This document shows positions 58,476 through 64,000 of a stretch of 64,000 bases of DNA, in pieces. The notes beneath the pieces were generated by a model. The model was not told the origin of the DNA. It saw only the letters and a list, made by a program, of their open reading frames with translations, and searched no databases. Location of the stretch: positions 186,001-250,000 of the forward strand of contig JACKNN010000005.1 of NCBI GenBank assembly GCA_024234855.1, in the 5' to 3' direction. Origin of the DNA: Pseudomonadales bacterium (GTDB lineage Bacteria > Pseudomonadota > Gammaproteobacteria > Pseudomonadales > Halieaceae). Numbering within the stretch: position 1 is the stretch's first letter; each line of letters opens with the position of its first letter. Made by a program: the position numbers and the translations under genes.

Positions 58476-60086
58476 ATGGATCGACACTGCCACGCAGGCA
58501 TGAGGAATTGCGCGAGGATCGCAGCAGCCGCGACGCTGGCGACCTATGCCTGCGGCGTTCACGCCGTGAGACTGGAGTTTGGCGACACCGACGAATGGCA
58601 GCTCGACTGGGATACCAATATCGCCTACACCGCACAGTGGCGGGTGGCGAAACAGGACGACGACCAGTTCGCCTACAAGGAGGTGGGAGGGAGCGACCCG
58701 ATCGCCTCATTCAAACGGCACACCGTATTGATCAACGCCAATGACGGCGACAACAATTTCAATCGCAGCCTGGTCCAGAACAAGGCCTCGTTTGTCACTG
58801 AGACGGACCTGAAGTGGCGCAGCTATGGTCTGTTCACCCGGGCCCGTGGCTACTACGACGACGTCTACGACCAGCACACCGACCAGAACGCGCAGGACTT
58901 CCTGAGCTATAACTCGGGCAACTCCCCGGCCATCGGCGGGACCACCGGGTTCCGGCGATTCCCCGACGCGACCATCGACAAGCACCGCGACCGGCTGGAA
59001 ATGCTCGACTATTTTGTGTACGCCAGCGGCGAGCTGGCCGGCGATCACCTCTACAACGTCAGGCTGGGTAGCCAGGTCATCAATTGGGGCGAGGCCACCT
59101 TCACCTCTGGCATCAACGGTCTGCAAAACCGCGCCGATCTCATTGCGCGCAACACCCCCGGCGTCGAGGTGAAGGAAATCCTGCTGCCCACCGGGGCGAT
59201 TTACGGCCAGGTGGACCTGGTGAGCGACATCACCTTCGAGGCCTATTACCAGTACGAATGGAAAGAGACCGAACTCAACGGTGTGGGCAGTTTTTTCAGT
59301 GACCGCGATTTCCTCGGACCCGGAGCGGAAAATTTCCTGATCAGCCTGGGCCCCGATAATTTCCTGGTTGCCCCCAGGACCAGGGACGAGGGAGCCTCCG
59401 ACAGCGGCCAGTGGGGCTCGGCCCTGCACTGGATCGTACTGGGCGATACCGACCTGGGCTTTTACTACATCAACGCCCACAGCAAGGCACCCGCCTACCG
59501 CCTCAACTACAACGGTGCCCTGCCCAGGGATTACACCATCGTGTACTTCGAGGATATCCAGGGCTACGCCACCAGTTTCACTACGGTGATGGCGGACACC
59601 AATGTACAGGGTGAAGCCTCCTACAAAACGGGCGTGCCGGTCGTACTACTCAGCGGTGAGCCCGTGGACGGCGACCTGGCCGCCTATCAGTTGGGCGGTT
59701 CCTATGTGTTTGAACCGAGCCCCCTGTGGGACGACGCCAGCCTGACCTTCGAACTGGCCGGCGCATATATTACCTCGCAGGACAGCGCCGAACTGCTGTA
59801 TGACGATCACGGCACCGTCCTCAACCTGCGTTTTGAGGTGTCTTACCTGAACCTGTGGCCAGGCCTGGACCTCAAGGTGCCCATATTCTTCCGTCGCGGC
59901 CTTGACGGCAATATCCTGGAAAGCGAGATGGTGGAAGACTCCTCCGCCATCAATGTCACCTTCCAGTTCGTCTACCTGAACAATTTCACCATGTCGCTGG
60001 GATACTCGAATTTTTTCGATGGCGGGGAATACAGCTATATCGATGATCGCGACAATGTATCGCTGAATGTCTCTTACAGCTTCTGA
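58476..60086 (+). CDS. DUF1302 outer-membrane beta-barrel protein
   Basis: 536 residues from the ATG at 58476, chosen for AGGTGGGA upstream; ATGs at 58440 and 58500 are alternatives. A signal peptide precedes VRLEFGDTDEWQLDWDTNIAYTAQWRV. The rest is amphipathic beta-strand throughout and ends in SLNVSYSF, with the C-terminal Phe of outer-membrane barrels. DUF1302 proteins partner DUF1329 and MMPL proteins; their transport or assembly role is inferred. It begins 58 bases after the MMPL gene. Confidence 0.9.
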   Translation: MDRHCHAGMRNCARIAAAATLATYACGVHAVRLEFGDTDEWQLDWDTNIAYTAQWRVAKQDDDQFAYKEVGGSDPIASFKRHTVLINANDGDNNFNRSLVQNKASFVTETDLKWRSYGLFTRARGYYDDVYDQHTDQNAQDFLSYNSGNSPAIGGTTGFRRFPDATIDKHRDRLEMLDYFVYASGELAGDHLYNVRLGSQVINWGEATFTSGINGLQNRADLIARNTPGVEVKEILLPTGAIYGQVDLVSDITFEAYYQYEWKETELNGVGSFFSDRDFLGPGAENFLISLGPDNFLVAPRTRDEGASDSGQWGSALHWIVLGDTDLGFYYINAHSKAPAYRLNYNGALPRDYTIVYFEDIQGYATSFTTVMADTNVQGEASYKTGVPVVLLSGEPVDGDLAAYQLGGSYVFEPSPLWDDASLTFELAGAYITSQDSAELLYDDHGTVLNLRFEVSYLNLWPGLDLKVPIFFRRGLDGNILESEMVEDSSAINVTFQFVYLNNFTMSLGYSNFFDGGEYSYIDDRDNVSLNVSYSF

Positions 60087-60107
60087 CAGATTTACGAGGA
60101 TGAGTCT

Positions 60108-61499
60108 ATGGGCCTGATCAAAAGTACCGTAATCACGCTGGCGCTGGCGCTACTGGCAGGCGGCGCGATGGCACAACGCATGTCACCTGAGAACGTGGCG
60201 CGCCTGGGCAAGGATCTCAATCCTATCGGCGGGATCAAGGCGGGCAGTGAGGACGGGCTGATACCGCAGTGGACCGGCAACGTGGTCGGCCTGCCCGCAG
60301 GATTGAAGTGGGATGGCCCCGGCACAACCAACCCCGATCCCTGGCCACAGGAACAGCCCCTGTTTGTCATCAGCGCGGATAACCTGGACCCGTACCGCGC
60401 GCGCCTGAGCCCGGGGCAGATCGCCATGTTCGAAACCTACCCGGACACATTCCGCATGCCGGTGTATCCCGGCCACCGTGAATTCGCCTACTACCCGCAG
60501 TTCTACCAGAAGGTGCTCTACAACGCCGAACACGCCCAGTTGGTGAACGACAACGAGGGTATCACCGGCTTTGTCGGTGGTGCGGCCTTTGTGGTGCCGA
60601 GCAACGGCCCGGAAACCATCTGGTTTACCCGTACTACCGGCGCCTTTGAGACCATGGACGGTGAATACAGCGACATCGCCGTGTTTCCCAACGGCACCCG
60701 CTCCACCCGGCGCTCCAGGTTTCTGCAGGAATCGCCCTACGCCAGTCGCAGCAACCCGATCACGGCGGAGTACGAATACCCGAAACTGGGCGAGTACGCC
60801 GGTTATATCATGACGTACGTCACGGAACCGGCCCGGGACAAGGGCCTGATCACCTCCATTTTTGAACCCTACGATTACGCCAAAAACGCCCGCGAAGTGT
60901 GGCGTTATTTGCCGGGCTCGCGCCGGGTACGGCGCGCGCCCACCGTGGGTTTCGATACCCCCGACGGCCCCGGTGGGCTGAAAACCGTGGACGAGGTGCG
61001 CGGCTTCAACGGCTCGATGGAGCGCTTCGATTGGGAGCTGCTCGGGCGCCAGGAGATATTCGTCCCCTACCACAACTACCGGTTTGACGATCCCAGTCTA
61101 AGCTACGATGAACTGCTGACGAAATTCCACGCCAACCCCGACTACATGCGCTACGAACTCAAGCGCGTGTGGGTGGCGCAGGGCACGCTGAAAGCGGGGG
61201 AGCGCCATATCTACGGCAAACGCCGGGTGTATGTGGACGAGGACACCGGGTTCGCGGTGATCACCGAAAACTACGACGGCCGTGGCGAATTGTGGAAGGT
61301 GGTGTTGACCAACAATATTTACGATTACGGGGGCCAGGGTTACGCGCGGCGCGCACAGATGTACCACGACCTGCGCGCAGGCGCCTATATCGCCGAGCGG
61401 CTGATCAACGACAGCGCCCCCATGTTGTACGATGTCAATCCGATGAAGGGGCCGGCCTACTTTTCACCCAGTAACGTGCGCAAGCTGGGCAAGCGCTAG
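60108..61499 (+). CDS. DUF1329 protein (outer-membrane lipoprotein-sorting LolB-like)
   Basis: 463 residues. Signal peptide to about residue 22 (ALLAGGAMAQ), then VARLGKDLNPIGGIKAGSEDGLIPQWTGN, the DUF1329 start. Middle motifs include TRTTGAFETMDGEYSDIAVFPNGTRSTRRSRF, and the C-terminal half reads EVRGFNGSMERFDWELLGRQEIFVPYHNYRFDDPSLSYDELLTK. The C-terminus ends in a LolB-like fold by analogy. GAGGATGA precedes the ATG. It lies 21 bases after DUF1302. Convergent with the TauE/SafE gene. Confidence 0.93.
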   Translation: MGLIKSTVITLALALLAGGAMAQRMSPENVARLGKDLNPIGGIKAGSEDGLIPQWTGNVVGLPAGLKWDGPGTTNPDPWPQEQPLFVISADNLDPYRARLSPGQIAMFETYPDTFRMPVYPGHREFAYYPQFYQKVLYNAEHAQLVNDNEGITGFVGGAAFVVPSNGPETIWFTRTTGAFETMDGEYSDIAVFPNGTRSTRRSRFLQESPYASRSNPITAEYEYPKLGEYAGYIMTYVTEPARDKGLITSIFEPYDYAKNAREVWRYLPGSRRVRRAPTVGFDTPDGPGGLKTVDEVRGFNGSMERFDWELLGRQEIFVPYHNYRFDDPSLSYDELLTKFHANPDYMRYELKRVWVAQGTLKAGERHIYGKRRVYVDEDTGFAVITENYDGRGELWKVVLTNNIYDYGGQGYARRAQMYHDLRAGAYIAERLINDSAPMLYDVNPMKGPAYFSPSNVRKLGKR

Positions 61500-61520
61500 C
61501 CACCGGCGCCGCAATACCTT

Positions 61521-62282
61521 TCAGGGTCCGGCCGCCAGCGCGGCCAGCCCTTCCCACAGCAGTTTGGCGCCTATCACCAGCAGGCAGACACTGATCACCT
61601 GGTAGTAGAACGTGGCGCCGGAGCGCTTTACCAGTTCGTGTCCGATTTTCACCCCCAGCGGCGCCAGCGGCACCAGCGCCAGCGAATACACCAGGTTGTC
61701 CGCGGTGAACTGGCCCAGGGCGTAGTACGGCACCAGCTTGGTCGTGTTGACTACAGCGAAAAAAATGCCGGCGGTGCCTGCGAACAAGAGCGGGCTGAGT
61801 TGCTTGGGTTGCAGGTACATGGTGAACGGCGGTCCGCCCGCGTGTATGCTGAAACTGGTAAAGCCGGCCAGGGCACCCAGCAGCCCCCCCGCTACCCGGC
61901 TGTGCTCCCCGCTCGCCCGCGTCTGCCAGCCCAGTAACTGCTGGGCGCCAAAACCCAGTGCCAGGGCACCGATAAGCACCCGCATGTAGTGCTCATTCAT
62001 CGCGCCCGCGGAGACATAGCCGATGAAAATACCCAGCAGCGCACCGGGCAGGAGATACCACAGGGCGACGCGATCGAATACGCCCCAGTAGGTCTTTACC
62101 ACGAACGCATCCATCACCACCAGGATGGGCAGGAGGATGGCGGCAGCCTGGGTGGGCGGCATCACCAGTGCCATCATGGGCACTGACAGAATTGAAATGG
62201 CACCGCCAAAGCCGCCCTTGGCGATGCCGTACAACATTACCGCGGGGATACTCGCCAGGTAGAACCAGGGATCGTCGAACAA
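61521..62282 (-). CDS. TauE/SafE family permease
   Basis: 253 residues with about seven to eight membrane helices. The first repeat is AVMLYGIAKGGFGGAISILSVPMMALVMPPTQAAAILLPILVVMD and the second LGALAGFTSFSIHAGGPPFTMYLQPKQLSPLLFAGTAGIFFAVVNTTKL. The two repeats are the two halves of the family, which export sulfite or sulfonate-derived anions or act in other anion traffic. The substrate is open. It lies five bases after purC on the same strand, so the two may be read together. Confidence 0.92.
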   Translation of the reverse strand: MFDDPWFYLASIPAVMLYGIAKGGFGGAISILSVPMMALVMPPTQAAAILLPILVVMDAFVVKTYWGVFDRVALWYLLPGALLGIFIGYVSAGAMNEHYMRVLIGALALGFGAQQLLGWQTRASGEHSRVAGGLLGALAGFTSFSIHAGGPPFTMYLQPKQLSPLLFAGTAGIFFAVVNTTKLVPYYALGQFTADNLVYSLALVPLAPLGVKIGHELVKRSGATFYYQVISVCLLVIGAKLLWEGLAALAAGP

Positions 62283-62287
62283 GGGGC

Positions 62288-63391
62288 TCAGTCGATCAGG
62301 CCGAATTCACCGCCCAGTATCTCGATAATCTCCGCCCTGGGGTTGTCGGGGATATGCAGCTTGTGGCCGAGAATCTTCCCGGCGATCCCGACATAGGTAT
62401 CGGACACCGCCATCAACACCCGGGTGGGCAGGGCGTTGTCCCTGGCCAGGGCCATGCGCTCGGGCATCCTGTCCTTGTTCAGCAGGATGTCGGGGTCGGG
62501 GAAGTGCTGCAGCAACAGTTGGCGGAAATCCTCCTTGGAATTCTCCACCACCCTGCCCTCGCGCCACGCCGGCCCGTCCCAGATACGCGAGGAGTCCGGT
62601 GTCCCGACCTCGTCCATGTAGATCAGCTTGTCCTGGCCGGTCCGGTCGGTGACGTAGCCGAACTCGAACTTGGTGTCGACAAACACCTGGTCCAGCCTGG
62701 CCAGTTCGCGGCTGATCAGCTCGAAGCCTTCACGCAACAGGGTCTCATAGCGATCCACGTCGGCGGTGTTGCGAAAATTGAAGGCCGCGTAATTGTCGAT
62801 AATATCGGTGCGGGTGATATTCACATCGTCCGCCGCCGGCACACCGGGGATACCGGTGAGAATCCCCTTGGTGGACGGCGTGATCAGCAACTCCGGCAGT
62901 TTCTGGTCGCGCTGCAGCCCATCGGGAATCTTGATACCGCAGAATTCGCGCTCGCCCTTGGCATAGGCGCGCCACATGGAGCCGGTAATATACTGGCGGG
63001 CAATAGCCTCTATCATCACCGGCCGCGCCTTCTGCACTATCCACACCAGCGGGTGGGGAATTTCGAGGATGTGGCTGTCGGCCAGTCCCTGTTCCCGGAA
63101 CAGGCGAAACCAGTGGTTGGAGATAGCGTTGAGGGCCGCACCCTTACCCGGGACGCCCCGCATGCCACCCTCGCCGTGCCAGATACAGTCGAAAGCCGAG
63201 ATGCGATCACTGATCACCATGATGGCCAGTGGCGCATCAGCGGCCACATCGTAGCCCCGGTCGGCGACCAGGCGGGCGCTGTCCGCCGCCGTCAACCAGT
63301 AAACCGAGCGGACCTTACCACTGTGCACCGGGGCACCGGTGCGAATGGGGAGATCGTTGTTAACCGCTAGTACCTTGTCGGCAAGACTCAT
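62288..63391 (-). CDS. purC: Phosphoribosylaminoimidazole-succinocarboxamide synthase
   Basis: 367 residues from the ATG at 63391 (MSLADKVLAVNNDLPIRTG); AGGA lies eight to ten bases upstream. Motifs are SGKVRSVYWL, SDRISAFDCIWHGEGGMRGVPGKGAALNAISNHWF, ITGSMWRAYAKGEREFCGIKIPDGL and FVDTKFEFGYVTDRTGQDKLIYMDEVGTPDSSRIW. This is the long SAICAR synthetase form found in proteobacteria, longer than the 237-residue E. coli form. It joins CAIR to aspartate in purine synthesis. The PurR-type control region is not evident upstream. Confidence 0.97.
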   Translation of the reverse strand: MSLADKVLAVNNDLPIRTGAPVHSGKVRSVYWLTAADSARLVADRGYDVAADAPLAIMVISDRISAFDCIWHGEGGMRGVPGKGAALNAISNHWFRLFREQGLADSHILEIPHPLVWIVQKARPVMIEAIARQYITGSMWRAYAKGEREFCGIKIPDGLQRDQKLPELLITPSTKGILTGIPGVPAADDVNITRTDIIDNYAAFNFRNTADVDRYETLLREGFELISRELARLDQVFVDTKFEFGYVTDRTGQDKLIYMDEVGTPDSSRIWDGPAWREGRVVENSKEDFRQLLLQHFPDPDILLNKDRMPERMALARDNALPTRVLMAVSDTYVGIAGKILGHKLHIPDNPRAEIIEILGGEFGLID

Positions 63392-63716
63392 GGTGTCAGG
63401 TCCTGTGTGTGTCTGAAATATGTTCCCTGGCGGCAACAACCCGCACTGGATTACAGCCCGCCGCCACAAGGGCGCCAATGGTAGCAGAGCCCGGCGCCGG
63501 CAGCATCCTGCGAAGGCATCTTATGGGGCGGCACTGCTCCGCGCCGCCCCCCTGTGCTCCCGCAGGACGCGGTATTCCGGCATTTCGCTGCCGGGTGGCG
63601 CTGTGCCCGTGGGATTTTCCGTCATCCGGGGTGCCCGGATCGGGACACGGGGCACTTGAAAGCATAAAATGGCGCACTAACCGCAACACCTTAAGCGCAA
63701 CCAGAGGATACGGATA
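63392..63716. other. Divergent gap between purC and the globin-like gene
   Basis: 325 bases, GC-rich with several short inverted repeats of the GCCGCC type, as expected by chance at this composition. An AAAGCATAAAATGG segment at 63659-63672 could hold a weak promoter for the globin-like gene, but no clean -35/-10 pair, operator or riboswitch is visible. No credible open frame. Confidence 0.5.
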
Positions 63717-64000
63717 ATGCAACAGGCACAAACACCCTACCAGTTACTGGGTGAGCAGGGCATACGCGACTTATGCGACGCGTTTTACGATATCATGGAT
63801 ACCCTGCCCGAGGCCGCCGGGGTGCGTGCCATGCACGCCCGCGACCTCGCACCGATGAAAGGCAAGCTGGCGGAATACCTGATCGGCTGGATGGGCGGCC
63901 CACCCCTGTACGCCGACAAATATGGCACAGTCTGTATGACCACTCCCCACGAGCACTACCACATTGGTCCAGAGGAGCGGGATCAGTGGTTGCTGTGCAT
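63717..64000 (+). CDS. Truncated-hemoglobin-like protein, 3' end beyond the window
   Basis: 94 complete codons are present: MQQAQTPYQLLGEQGIRDLCDAFYDIMDTLPEAAGVRAMHARDLAPMKGKLAEYLIGWMGGPPLYADKYGTVCMTTPHEHYHIGPEERDQWLLCM. The segments AMH......mk.kL..yl.gw.GGP.ly and TPHehyhI are characteristic of group II truncated hemoglobins, where the proximal His lies in the HxxxxI segment. It binds O2 or NO. The ribosome site AGAGGA is nine bases before the ATG. The distal end with the last helix is missing. Confidence 0.85.
   Translation, partial: MQQAQTPYQLLGEQGIRDLCDAFYDIMDTLPEAAGVRAMHARDLAPMKGKLAEYLIGWMGGPPLYADKYGTVCMTTPHEHYHIGPEERDQWLLC

Noticed and set aside
1..64000. CRISPR arrays, insertion sequences, integrases, tRNA or rRNA genes
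   Set aside because: I found no direct-repeat/spacer pattern, transposase motif, att-like duplication, or tRNA/rRNA core sequence when reading the gaps; the genes fill nearly all of the window.

Overview
The window looks like a chromosomal segment of a high-GC, aerobic, probably marine gammaproteobacterium. The mix of a cytochrome P450, a ketosteroid-dehydrogenase-like flavoprotein, an acyl-CoA dehydrogenase, DUF1302/DUF1329/YCF48/MMPL export genes, a PA0069-type radical SAM protein and a PspFABC system fits the Halieaceae (Haliea/Halioglobus relatives). This placement is an inference from gene content, not a computed result. I saw no rRNA, tRNA, insertion sequence, prophage or CRISPR array. 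The left edge cuts hrpB and the right edge cuts a globin-like gene.

Layout. 1-3.5 kb: 5' end of hrpB, an NnrU-family membrane protein, a DUF1330 protein, a secreted transglutaminase and a zinc-type dehydrogenase. 3.6-6.9 kb: a PlsC-like acyltransferase, then a 470-base gap that holds a near-consensus sigma-54 promoter, upstream palindromes and an intrinsic terminator (a candidate small RNA gene), then a cytochrome P450 behind a palindromic operator, then a peroxiredoxin. 7-16 kb: a GTPase (DUF3482) overlapped by a DUF2868 membrane protein, several small proteins, a WYL regulator, YkvA, a DUF385 protein, the slipin/NfeD pair, and a haem protein (DUF3365) overlapped by a cytosolic transglutaminase. 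16.5-26 kb: a VWA lipoprotein with an ECF sigma factor and probable anti-sigma factor, a Lon-like AAA protease with an overlapping partner, a YpfJ-type metallopeptidase, a HerA-like ATPase and a DUF808 protein.

26-38 kb: ppk1, a small hypothetical protein, a second candidate small RNA, a tandem universal stress protein, an AraC regulator, an SpmA-SpmB fusion, a radical SAM gene behind a clear LexA box, a lipase-like hydrolase, then pspC-pspB-pspA facing pspF across a sigma-54 promoter. 38-51 kb: carbon and nitrogen catabolism (succinate-semialdehyde dehydrogenase, glycerol kinase, aldehyde dehydrogenase, acyl-CoA dehydrogenase, AEC permease, omega-aminotransferase with its divergent LysR regulator), a frameshifted KstD-like flavoprotein, cytochrome c', cytochrome b561 and a Nudix hydrolase. 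51-64 kb: a secreted DUF3604 protein, a DUF442 protein, a DUF3313 lipoprotein, then the tightly packed YCF48-MMPL-DUF1302-DUF1329 envelope export operon, a TauE/SafE permease, purC and a truncated-globin gene.

Functional themes: envelope stress (Psp, slipin/NfeD, VWA/ECF), hydrophobic-substrate oxidation and export (P450, KstD-like, acyl-CoA dehydrogenase, MMPL/DUF1302/DUF1329) and stress regulation (LexA, sigma-54, USP, polyphosphate). The least explained parts are the two non-coding loci at 4.64-4.90 kb and 29.30-29.44 kb. Both have a recognisable promoter, hairpins and a terminator but no plausible protein.
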